Below are positions 43,532 to 51,314 of a stretch of DNA of 64,000 nt, one piece after another. Positions within the stretch are counted from its first letter, which is position 1; each line of letters begins with the position of its first letter. The stretch covers positions 107,032 through 171,031 of the forward strand of contig NZ_JAUOFB010000006.1 of NCBI RefSeq assembly GCF_030542105.1, in the 5' to 3' direction. The stretch comes from Hymenobacter sp. BT730 (GTDB lineage Bacteria; Bacteroidota; Bacteroidia; Cytophagales; Hymenobacteraceae). The notes beneath the pieces are model-generated. The model was not told the DNA's origin, made no database searches, and was given only the letters and a program-made list of their open reading frames with translations. The position numbers were made by a program, and so were the translations under genes.

Positions 43532-46207
43532 ATGAAGCATTTGTACGCATTAGTTCATCGTTTTGCCTATGCCATTGGCTGCCTGGCCCTGTATCTGGCC
43601 GCCGGGCCCGTTCAGGCCCAACGCCTGGATTACTCTAGCCGGGGGTTTTCTGCCTTTGCCGGCACCTATACCGACTTAGGAACCACAGGTACGGTAATTA
43701 CTATTCCCGCTGACGCCACTAACTCGACGGCGCAGGAAATTGGGTTCACCTTCCACTTCAACGGGCAGGATTTCACCCAGTTTGTTTTCAATTCCAACGG
43801 GTTTTTGCGGCTGGGGAATGAAGGGGCCAAAACCGTGGACTTCGAATATGAGGCAGACCTTACCCATAGTGCCATCACCACCGCTGACCCTGCGGATGCA
43901 AACCTGATTGCCCCCTTCCTCATAACCTTAACGGGCTCTTCTACTCAAACACCCGAATACCGCGTGGCTACCACCGGTACGGCGCCTAACCGGGTTTGTA
44001 CCATTCAGTGGGAAAACGTAGCTGACCTGGGTGTTAAAAAGCCCCGCCAGTTCGCAGCTATGTCGTTCCAGGTAAAGCTTTACGAAACCAGCAATACCAT
44101 TGAGTTCGTCTACGATAAGATTACGCCTACCACTAATACCGCCACTCCCATTGGAGCGGCTGTTGGAATAAAGGGGTCTAAGGCAGCAGAAAATCAGGTG
44201 GTGGTGCTTTCTAAAGCTAGTACTGTAGCCTGGGCAGCGCCCACCAAGGTTGCCAATTTGCCATACAGTGATGCATTTGCCACGCGCCGCACGGTATTGC
44301 CTACTGCCGGGCTCACCTACCGGTTCAAGGCTACACCTCTGCTGGATGCTACGGTTTCCAACGTCTATACGCTGGGGCAAATGCCGCTCACGGGTGCTGC
44401 CCCCCATAAGGTGAAGGCGCGCATTCTGAATACGGGTATCAATGCTTTAAGCGGCGTAAAAGTAACGCTCACGGTAACCGGCGCGGTAGAATTTACCAGC
44501 ACACGCACCATTGACCTGCCCCAGTATGAAGGAGCCATTGTGGAGTTTGATGGCTATACCCCCCTGCTGAACGGCACCAATCAGGTAACGGTTAGTCTAA
44601 GCAGTGATAATGATGAGACAAACAATTCGCTGACGGTAACTCAGGAGGTTAATCCTTCACTGCTGAGCTACGCCGATAATAAGCCCATACTGGCCAGCAC
44701 GCGCCGCGCCGGGGAACGGCTAACACTGGTACGCCATTCCCTGTTGCAGCCAATGGCCGTTCAGGCTGTTCGGGTACTGATAGCCAATAACACCTATTGC
44801 AAGGGCCAAACGGTATACGGTGTGGTAACTGACGCCGCCGGCACTATCATTGGCCGCTCGCCCAACTATCGTATTCAAGCGGAAGACCTCAGCCAGGAAC
44901 TCACCTTCCGCCTGTACTCGCCTATTAAAATGGAGGCGAATACCAACTATTATCTTGGCCTGGCGCAAACCCTTATTACGGGCGGCGAATACGACACCTA
45001 CGAAGCAGTAGCGGAACAGGCAGAAAGCCCTACCCGGCCGGACAGTGCCTATTTCCGGGCTCCACTGGCAGGCGGCATGCCGCACTCTGTCATGGTTTCG
45101 CGCTTTGTTATCAGCGCCCAACTGACTGACGTACCCACCTGCCTGGCCCCGCTGCAACTGGCTGCTTCTGACATTAAAGCGACGGGCGCTACGCTAACGT
45201 TTACGCCCGTAGCCGGAGCCACTACCTATGCAGTAGAGTACGGCCCGCAAGGCTTTATGCCCGGCACTGGTAAAGGCACTATTGTTAACAATGTAGTGGC
45301 CAGCCCTTACCAGCTGACCGGTTTGACCGCCGGCACATTGTATGATGTATACGTGCGCACTGCCTGCTCAGAAACCAGCACCAGTGGTTTTGTAGGTCCC
45401 GTAACGGTACAAACGGAATGCGGACCAGTAGTAGCCGCCGCCATTCCCTATACCTTCAACTTCAGCAATGTAATGGTGGGCACGCTGCCTTGCGGCGTTA
45501 CCGTCTTCAATGCCAACCCCGATCAGGACGAATACAAGTACACCTGGGTGGTAGCTACAGACCCCGGCTTTGACTACCAGAAGGTAATGCGGGCCGATTA
45601 TGGCGGTGCCGGTCCTTCCGATGACTGGTTCTTCACCGCGCCGCTCCAACTCAATGCCGGAAGCCGTTATTTGGTTAGTTTCGACTACCGGGGCGAATTC
45701 CCTGGTTTACCAACGGCTTTGGCGGTAACCTACGGTAGCGCCGCTACGGTTGAGGGTCAGGATAAGGCCCTATGGAGCAACACCGAAATTGCTACTAGTG
45801 AATACGTGCCGGCGGAGGGTGTCGCGCTTATTGAGCCCACTACTACCGGCAGCTACTACGTTGGCTTCCATGCCATCAGCGAAACGGGCCATGGCTATTT
45901 ATATGTCAAGAATGTGCAGGTAGTAGCCGCCGATGTAACGCCCGCCTCCAGCGCTCTTTCCCGCTCTATAAGTGCTTACCCCAACCCTACTGCTGATCAA
46001 CTTCTGCTGGAGGTGCGCGGAGCCAATGCCAAAGGCACCCTGCAGGTAGAAATTGTGAATATGCTGGGCCAGCGCGTGTACGCCAGCTCTGCCCGCGACA
46101 ACTTCATCAACCGCCTGGATGTGTCTAAGCTGGCCTCCGGCCGATACATCCTGAAAGTGCAGTCAGCGGATGGCTACGCCGTGCGGGCCATTCAGGTACA
46201 GCACTAA
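43532..46207 (+). CDS. Secreted adhesin-like protein with T9SS type A sorting domain
   Basis: About 891 residues, start ATG 43532 opening a signal peptide (HRFAYAIGCLALYLAAGPVQ, cut near AQR). An N-terminal beta domain has IGFTFHFNGQDFTQFVFNSN, seen in many Bacteroidota surface proteins. The middle holds CARDB-like and fibronectin type III-like stretches (LTGLTAGTLYDVYVRTACSE). From about residue 630 there is a choice-of-anchor J/cleaved-adhesin domain (YTFNFSNVMVGTLPCGVTVF, DDWFFTAPLQLNAGSRYLVS). The last 80 residues are a type A sorting domain (SAYPNPTADQLLLEV ... LASGRYILKVQSADG). It is exported by the T9SS whose PorU, PorV and PorZ are also encoded in this window. Function as adhesin is inferred from the domains. 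Confidence 0.9.
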   Translation: MKHLYALVHRFAYAIGCLALYLAAGPVQAQRLDYSSRGFSAFAGTYTDLGTTGTVITIPADATNSTAQEIGFTFHFNGQDFTQFVFNSNGFLRLGNEGAKTVDFEYEADLTHSAITTADPADANLIAPFLITLTGSSTQTPEYRVATTGTAPNRVCTIQWENVADLGVKKPRQFAAMSFQVKLYETSNTIEFVYDKITPTTNTATPIGAAVGIKGSKAAENQVVVLSKASTVAWAAPTKVANLPYSDAFATRRTVLPTAGLTYRFKATPLLDATVSNVYTLGQMPLTGAAPHKVKARILNTGINALSGVKVTLTVTGAVEFTSTRTIDLPQYEGAIVEFDGYTPLLNGTNQVTVSLSSDNDETNNSLTVTQEVNPSLLSYADNKPILASTRRAGERLTLVRHSLLQPMAVQAVRVLIANNTYCKGQTVYGVVTDAAGTIIGRSPNYRIQAEDLSQELTFRLYSPIKMEANTNYYLGLAQTLITGGEYDTYEAVAEQAESPTRPDSAYFRAPLAGGMPHSVMVSRFVISAQLTDVPTCLAPLQLAASDIKATGATLTFTPVAGATTYAVEYGPQGFMPGTGKGTIVNNVVASPYQLTGLTAGTLYDVYVRTACSETSTSGFVGPVTVQTECGPVVAAAIPYTFNFSNVMVGTLPCGVTVFNANPDQDEYKYTWVVATDPGFDYQKVMRADYGGAGPSDDWFFTAPLQLNAGSRYLVSFDYRGEFPGLPTALAVTYGSAATVEGQDKALWSNTEIATSEYVPAEGVALIEPTTTGSYYVGFHAISETGHGYLYVKNVQVVAADVTPASSALSRSISAYPNPTADQLLLEVRGANAKGTLQVEIVNMLGQRVYASSARDNFINRLDVSKLASGRYILKVQSADGYAVRAIQVQH

Positions 46208-46225
46208 TCTGCATTATCTCAGGCA

Positions 46226-46266
46226 CAACAAAAAGCCCGAACCACAATGGTTCGGGCTTTTTGTTG
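46226..46266. terminator. Bidirectional terminator between adhesin gene and ccmF
   Basis: Perfect 19-base arms (46226-46244 and 46248-46266, loop CAA) with core AGCCCGAACCA and A/T-runs on both sides; it serves the convergent genes. Confidence 0.95.
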
Positions 46267-46287
46267 CTATTACACTTCTTGATACCG

Positions 46288-48870
46288 CTACGCTACCTGA
46301 GCGGAAGCGGACTGCTTGCGGCGGGCTGGGGCATCGGGGCGCGGCGGCTCCTGCTTGCGCTGGCGTAAGGCCATCAGGAAGCCCAGGCCCATAAGCAGCG
46401 TGCCGCTCCAGAGCAGGTTAATGAAGGGCTTCTCCATAGCTTTCAGAATGATGTAGTCCTTCTGTGTGGTGCTTACCCCAAAGGTGAACTTGCCTTTGGT
46501 GGGGTCTACGTTGTTGAAGGACAGGCGCAGGCCCAGGTCTTCTACTTCATCGGGAATACGGCCAATCATTTTATCGCGCACTACAAACACGGGGTGCACG
46601 TGGTACTGCTTCTTCTCGCCGGACACGATAAAGTCGCCCTGAATGGCGAGGTCACCGGGTTTCAGGCCCAGGCCCGCGCTTTCGTGAGCCGGCTCAATGG
46701 CGCGCAGCACGGCAAAGTAGTCGTTCAGGTAAATCGTGTCGCCTACGGCCAATACGTGTTCCTTCACCTTGCTCCAGTCCTTTTCCTTGGAGGGGTCAGG
46801 CACAGTGCTGATGTGGGAGTAGATGTCATGGTCCCAGAACTTCTTGATGTCCGGGGAAGCCAGCAGGCCCTCACCCATTTCCTCGTTTACCTGTGCCCGG
46901 GGGTAGAGCGTGAAAGATTTACCGGTTTTCCGATCTTTGTATTCGACACGGTAGTAGGTGTTCTCAGGGCGGATTTCGAGCGTGTCGCCTACTTTATAGT
47001 ACACCCGGTCGTTCTGCTTTACCTCGGCGCGGGCAATGGCTTTGAACTCATCGTCGGTGCGGAAAAGCAGGTCTTTATTGACATACTCCGGCAGGCCGGG
47101 AACATCATAGTACTGGCCCGTGTAGCTCACGTCGTAGCCCTGCATGGGGGCGGCTTCATTGCGCCACAGCAACACATTGTCGCGGTTTACATCCTCCGGA
47201 AAATCCTTGGAATACACCAGGCCCGATACGTTCTGCGAAATGATATTGGAGTACCCGGCCGAGGCCAGAATGCCCAACAGCATCAACGCAATACCCAAGT
47301 GTGACACGGCGCCGCCCGAAAGCTGAATGCGGCGCTTCAACAGGCGCAAAATAGTGCCCACATTAGCCAACACGCCAAACAGACCGGCCGTTACCAGCAC
47401 AATGTAGACTGGCTTCATAGGGTGGCCATAATAACGCACCAGCAGCATGGCCAGGGCGGCGCCCAGCAGCGTGAGCACTACCGGCACCGTGAGGGAGTTG
47501 GTCAGGCTTTCTTTATCGTTGCGCTGCCACCACATCACCTGCCCCAGACCGGAGAGGAAAGCAATAGCCACGCCCATCCAAAGCTGGAACTTGGTGTAGT
47601 GCGCAATCTGGTCGGCGGGCAGGGCCAGGTTCGATTTGATGCCCAGGAAACCCAGGAAGGCATTATACACCGGAATGCTGGTAGTTACCAGTACCTGGAA
47701 CGCGCCCAGACACAGCACCGTGGCCCCAATGAATACCCACAGCTCCGGGTTATAGGTCGTCAGCTCTTTCTCCGATACGGGGATATGCTTCCATTTCGAA
47801 ACCAACAAGACCACCGCCAGCACTACAAAAGCAGCCAGGTAAATAATCAGCTGGCCGGAAAGTCCTAGGTCCGTGAAGGAGTGCACGGAGGCATTGCCCA
47901 GCACACCGCTGCGCGTGAGGAAGGTAGCGTAGAGGATAAGCAGGAAGGTGGAAATCACCAGCACAAATGCGGTGCGCAGGCCCGTACGGCGGCGCTGCCA
48001 CAGCACCAGGGCATGCAGCCCGGCTACCAGCACCAGCCACGGGATGTAGACGGCATTTTCTACCGGGTCCCAGTTCCAGAAGCCACCAAAGTTCAGCGTT
48101 TCATAGGCCCAGTAGGCGCCCATCATAATACCAATGCCCAGTACGGCACCGCCCACCAGACTCCAGGTAATGGCCGGCTTCACCCATTTAGTTAACTCGT
48201 TCTTCCAGAGGCCGGCAATAGCAAAGGCAAACGGCACCAGGGTGAGGGCAAAGCCCAGAAACAGCGTGGGTGGGTGAATCACCATCCAGTAGTTCTGCAG
48301 CAGCGGGTTCAGGCCAGTGCCATCGGTAGGCACAAAGTTGGGGTTGAGGCGAAATACCGGCGCATCGGTCAGGAAGTCGCGCAGCAGGATAAAGGGCGAG
48401 GAACCAATTTTCATGTCCAGCACCACCACCCCTAGAATCATGGAGGTAAGGAAGAACTGCACACCCGCAAATACGGCCATTACCGGGGCTTCCCACTGGC
48501 GGTTGAAACGCATAATGGCAAAGCCCAGCAGTACGTGCCAGAAAATCCAGAGCAGGAACGAGCCTTCCTGCCCTTCCCAGAAGCAGGAAATCATGTAGTA
48601 CACCGGCAAGTGGTTGCTGGCGTGGCTCCACGCGTAATGGTATTCGTATCGGTGGTTATAAATGATATTGAACAGGCAGATGATGATAGAAAACACCGCC
48701 GCGCCATGTACAAAAAACGCCCCGCGTGCCAGCCGTAGCCAGGAGGCATCGGCAGAGCCCAGGGGCTGGTTGCGGGCCGCCATGAAGTAGGAATAGGTAG
48801 CAACAATGGCCGCCACAAACGCTACAATGACACTCAGATGTCCGGCGTCGCCAATAAATGTGTTCAGCAT
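46288..48870 (-). CDS. ccmF: Cytochrome c heme lyase CcmF
   Basis: A 860-residue inner-membrane protein with about 14 helices, attaching heme to apocytochrome c. The WWD domain is GGFWNWDPVENAVYIPW; the preceding WEGQEGSFLLW and conserved histidines in HPPTLFLGFALTLVPFAFA and NHLPVYYMIS fit the heme-handling sites. A large C-terminal periplasmic domain of about 300 residues ends in a last helix (FINLLWSGTLLMGLGFLMAL). It is the last gene of the minus-strand ccmB-C-D-E-F series. The 110-base gap before it contains a nested palindrome. Confidence 0.95.
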   Translation of the reverse strand: MLNTFIGDAGHLSVIVAFVAAIVATYSYFMAARNQPLGSADASWLRLARGAFFVHGAAVFSIIICLFNIIYNHRYEYHYAWSHASNHLPVYYMISCFWEGQEGSFLLWIFWHVLLGFAIMRFNRQWEAPVMAVFAGVQFFLTSMILGVVVLDMKIGSSPFILLRDFLTDAPVFRLNPNFVPTDGTGLNPLLQNYWMVIHPPTLFLGFALTLVPFAFAIAGLWKNELTKWVKPAITWSLVGGAVLGIGIMMGAYWAYETLNFGGFWNWDPVENAVYIPWLVLVAGLHALVLWQRRRTGLRTAFVLVISTFLLILYATFLTRSGVLGNASVHSFTDLGLSGQLIIYLAAFVVLAVVLLVSKWKHIPVSEKELTTYNPELWVFIGATVLCLGAFQVLVTTSIPVYNAFLGFLGIKSNLALPADQIAHYTKFQLWMGVAIAFLSGLGQVMWWQRNDKESLTNSLTVPVVLTLLGAALAMLLVRYYGHPMKPVYIVLVTAGLFGVLANVGTILRLLKRRIQLSGGAVSHLGIALMLLGILASAGYSNIISQNVSGLVYSKDFPEDVNRDNVLLWRNEAAPMQGYDVSYTGQYYDVPGLPEYVNKDLLFRTDDEFKAIARAEVKQNDRVYYKVGDTLEIRPENTYYRVEYKDRKTGKSFTLYPRAQVNEEMGEGLLASPDIKKFWDHDIYSHISTVPDPSKEKDWSKVKEHVLAVGDTIYLNDYFAVLRAIEPAHESAGLGLKPGDLAIQGDFIVSGEKKQYHVHPVFVVRDKMIGRIPDEVEDLGLRLSFNNVDPTKGKFTFGVSTTQKDYIILKAMEKPFINLLWSGTLLMGLGFLMALRQRKQEPPRPDAPARRKQSASAQVA

Positions 48871-48879
48871 ATCACTTCT

Positions 48880-48975
48880 GAATTATGAATTCAGAACTAT
48901 GAATTGAAAATCGGATTCCGCTTCAAGCAGCATACAGCCGCCCAAAGCGGAATCAGCATTCCGAACTCATAATTC
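48880..48975. repeat. Nested palindrome between ccmE and ccmF
   Basis: Outer arms 48880-48896 and 48959-48975 pair at 15 of 17 positions. Inner arms GATTCCGCTT (48914-48923) and AAGCGGAATC (48945-48954) pair perfectly. The left outer arm itself is part of TTCTGAATTATGAATTCAGAA, a 9-base perfect palindrome. There is no T-run. It fills the whole gap between two co-directional genes and recalls the mreB/mreC palindrome. Confidence 0.7.
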
Positions 48976-48980
48976 CATAC

Positions 48981-49406
48981 TTACCGCGCAGCGGTAGCGC
49001 CTTTAATATCTTTCTCCACGTACTTCGAGGGGCACTTCAGCAGGATCTTATCGGCCACGAACACGTCGTTGCGCATAGCGCCTGTAATCACCACCTGCTC
49101 GGATTTGTCGAAGTCCTGAGGCTTGGGGTTGAAGTACACCACGCGCTGGGCAATGCGGTTGGTATCTACCAGCGTGAAGGCGAAATAATTGGGGTCGAGC
49201 GTGGGGTTGTATTCCAGGCCCATAATGTTTTTCTGCGTGTCGCGGGGCAGGCGGCCCACTACGTGCACTTTGGTGGTATTGCCTTCGGCGGCCAGTTCGC
49301 GGGCCTCCTTAAAGGACACGTATTGGCTTACATCACCGGCCGTGGTTACCAGAATGCCGATGGCAATGGCAATGACGGTCAGGATAAGCAGGTGTGATTT
49401 TTTCAT
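48981..49406 (-). CDS. ccmE: Cytochrome c maturation heme chaperone CcmE, CxxxY form
   Basis: A 141-residue protein from the ATG at 49406, with one N-terminal membrane anchor (SHLLILTVIAIAIGILVTTA) and an OB-fold periplasmic domain (VHVVGRLPRDTQKNIMGLEY, QVVITGAMRNDVFVADKIL). Standard CcmE binds heme covalently through a His in HxxxY; here the position reads CPSKY, with Cys125 and Tyr129. This matches the CxxxY class known from Desulfovibrio and some archaea. The rest of the ccm genes flank it, so the identification is firm. The longer frame to 49520 adds 38 residues without family support. Confidence 0.92.
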   Translation of the reverse strand: MKKSHLLILTVIAIAIGILVTTAGDVSQYVSFKEARELAAEGNTTKVHVVGRLPRDTQKNIMGLEYNPTLDPNYFAFTLVDTNRIAQRVVYFNPKPQDFDKSEQVVITGAMRNDVFVADKILLKCPSKYVEKDIKGATAAR

Positions 49407-49572
49407 GGTATTACGGAGCGGAAAGCACGAAGCTGGCTGTTGCGGGGCCAACTCATCTGAACAACCAAAACGGGCCGAATAAATCCGCCGGTCCAACGGA
49501 AATCTAAAGGAACTGAGCACAGTGAAAGTTTATCCCGGAACACTTCCAGGCTACCGGCTGTGGTCAGCTGCT

Positions 49573-49803
49573 TTACTTTATTTCTTTTTCCAGCCGGCCC
49601 AGTTTGCGGTCCAGGGAAATGAGGTAGGCGAACAGGGCGGCCAGCAGCACGACGATAACGGCCACCACCACATATATTTTACCGCTCTGACGCAGCATAT
49701 CAGCCATTTCGGGCGTGTCGGTGGCAGTTTGGGCGGCGGCGTGCAGCACAGGCAGCAGCAGAGCCAGCACCAGCAGAAGGGCGTTACGCAAGCTGTTTTT
49801 CAT
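49573..49803 (-). CDS. ccmD: CcmD-like small membrane protein
   Basis: A 76-residue protein. A signal-like first segment (NALLLVLALLLPVLHAAAQ) is followed by a periplasmic stretch and one membrane helix (IYVVVAVIVVLLAALFAYLI) ending in a charged SLDRKLGRLEKEIK, as in CcmD, which holds CcmE and the CcmABC complex together. Its start overlaps the ccmC stop by 20 bases. It is somewhat longer than typical CcmD, and the name depends mostly on position. Confidence 0.8.
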   Translation of the reverse strand: MKNSLRNALLLVLALLLPVLHAAAQTATDTPEMADMLRQSGKIYVVVAVIVVLLAALFAYLISLDRKLGRLEKEIK

Positions 49804-50458
49804 ATACTTTTTGTTTAAGCAGCGAAAGGCGCACAGCCAGCTGTGTAATCCAGACGCCCAGCAGCGTCCAGCCAATCACAGCCGGATAGAACACCAGGCG
49901 CATATCACTGTCGAGGTCGTAGCGGGCAAAAGCCGGGTTACCGCCCGCGCCCGGATGCAGGGAATCAGTAAGGCGGGGCAGAATAAAGAAAAGCGGCATG
50001 GCTGCCGAAAAAGCGAAGATGTTGTAGATGGCTGATACCCGGGCGCGCTGCTGCTCATCCGTAAAAGAAGAGCGCAGCACCAGGTAGGCCCCGTAAATCA
50101 GCATAGCAATGGCCGCGCCGTTCAGCTTGGGGTCGTTGGTCCACCAAGTGCCCCAAGTAAAGCGGGCCCAGATGCTGCCTGTTGCCAGGCCAATCAGGCC
50201 CATCAGAATGCCGGTTTTAGCAAACTCGTGCGACAAAGTATCCAGGCGGCTGGTAGGATGGCGCAGGTAGCGTACGGAAAACACCACGGAGGTTGTCAGG
50301 ATAATCGTCATCCCGAACCACATGGGCACGTGGAAGTAAAGGTTGCGGATGGTTTCGTTGAGGATAGCCAGGCGCGGCACCGGCATCAGCAGCCCGGCTA
50401 TAGCCGTGTACAGCACCAGCACCACGGCCAAAACTTTCCACCAATTGCTCTTGATCAT
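49784..50458 (-). CDS. ccmC: Heme-handling protein CcmC
   Basis: A 224-residue, six-helix inner-membrane protein that moves heme onto CcmE. Start ATG 50458 (MIKSNWWKVLAVVLVLYTAI). The conserved His in NLYFHVPMWFGM and SHEFAKTG are the axial ligands; the tryptophan motif reads WGTWWTNDPKLNG, where many CcmC have WGTWWVWDARLT. It lies between ccmB and ccmD. Confidence 0.93.
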   Translation of the reverse strand: MIKSNWWKVLAVVLVLYTAIAGLLMPVPRLAILNETIRNLYFHVPMWFGMTIILTTSVVFSVRYLRHPTSRLDTLSHEFAKTGILMGLIGLATGSIWARFTWGTWWTNDPKLNGAAIAMLIYGAYLVLRSSFTDEQQRARVSAIYNIFAFSAAMPLFFILPRLTDSLHPGAGGNPAFARYDLDSDMRLVFYPAVIGWTLLGVWITQLAVRLSLLKQKVYEKQLA

Positions 50459-50471
50459 AGAAACGTTGGAA

Positions 50472-51143
50472 TCAGCTTCGCCACAAAAAAGGAAACAGGA
50501 TGTAGGACACCGCGCCCACAATCAGATTCAGGGCCACCAATGTGAGCATAGAGCCCCGGCTGGCTTCCCATTCCAGCCCATCCAGCGCGTTTTTCGACAC
50601 TTTAATGAGCATGAGCAGCATCGGAATCATGATGGGAAAGCCGAGCACGGCCATGAGTGTATGGCTGTTGGTGGCTTTGGCCGCAATGCCCGATACCAGG
50701 GTGAGGGTAGCCGCAAAGCCCAGGGCGCCCAGCAACACATTACTTACAAACAGAGGTACATCCTGTACGGGGTTACCCAGTACCAGCGCATACACGCCAA
50801 AGCCCACGGTAGAAAGCCCCAGCAGCAGCATGGCGTTGTAGCCAATTTTGGCCAGAATAACGGCCTGCGGCCGCACCAGAGCATAATAGTAGAGCTGCCG
50901 CCCGCGGCTTTCCTGCAGGAAGCCCTTCGCCACGGCATTCACGGCGGTGAAGAGCAGAATAATCCAGAACAGGGCATTCCAGGCCGGCACCGGTAGCTGG
51001 CCACCACGCAGGGCAAAGCTCATGTAGCACACAAACACCGTGCTGCCCACGTACAGCAGCATGCCACTCAGGGCCGCGCGCTGTCGCCATTCCAGACGAA
51101 AGTCCTTCTGTATCAAATACCAAATCTCACGGAGGAGCTGCAC
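50472..51143 (-). CDS. ccmB: Heme exporter permease CcmB
   Basis: A six-helix permease of the CcmABCD complex, 223 residues from the GTG at 51143 (QLLREIWYLIQKDFRLEWRQ follows it). The frame could start further upstream at 51200, but the extra residues have no family counterpart. EWRQRAALSGMLLYVGSTVF is the typical CcmB beginning. The ATPase partner ccmA is not in the window; it must lie elsewhere. Confidence 0.9.
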   Translation of the reverse strand: MQLLREIWYLIQKDFRLEWRQRAALSGMLLYVGSTVFVCYMSFALRGGQLPVPAWNALFWIILLFTAVNAVAKGFLQESRGRQLYYYALVRPQAVILAKIGYNAMLLLGLSTVGFGVYALVLGNPVQDVPLFVSNVLLGALGFAATLTLVSGIAAKATNSHTLMAVLGFPIMIPMLLMLIKVSKNALDGLEWEASRGSMLTLVALNLIVGAVSYILFPFLWRS

Positions 51144-51254
51144 GGCAACAGGAGTGGTGAACGGGACGGCAAAGATACAACCCAACTCCCGGATGGCCAC
51201 ACCCCGGTGCTACCTATGACGAATGTCATGCCGACACCAGCCCCGAAAAATGCC

Positions 51255-51290
51255 AAAATCCCTTGCCTGCGGCAGCAGACAAGGGATTTT
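51255..51290 (-). terminator. Terminator between the TolB-Omp85 gene and ccmB
   Basis: Arms AAAATCCCTTG (51255-51265) and CAAGGGATTTT (51280-51290), perfect over 11 bases with T-runs on both strands. It lies just after the upstream gene's stop (51315) on the minus strand. Confidence 0.85.
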
Positions 51291-51314
51291 TCAAGTAGCC
51301 CTGGAAATGGCCGG

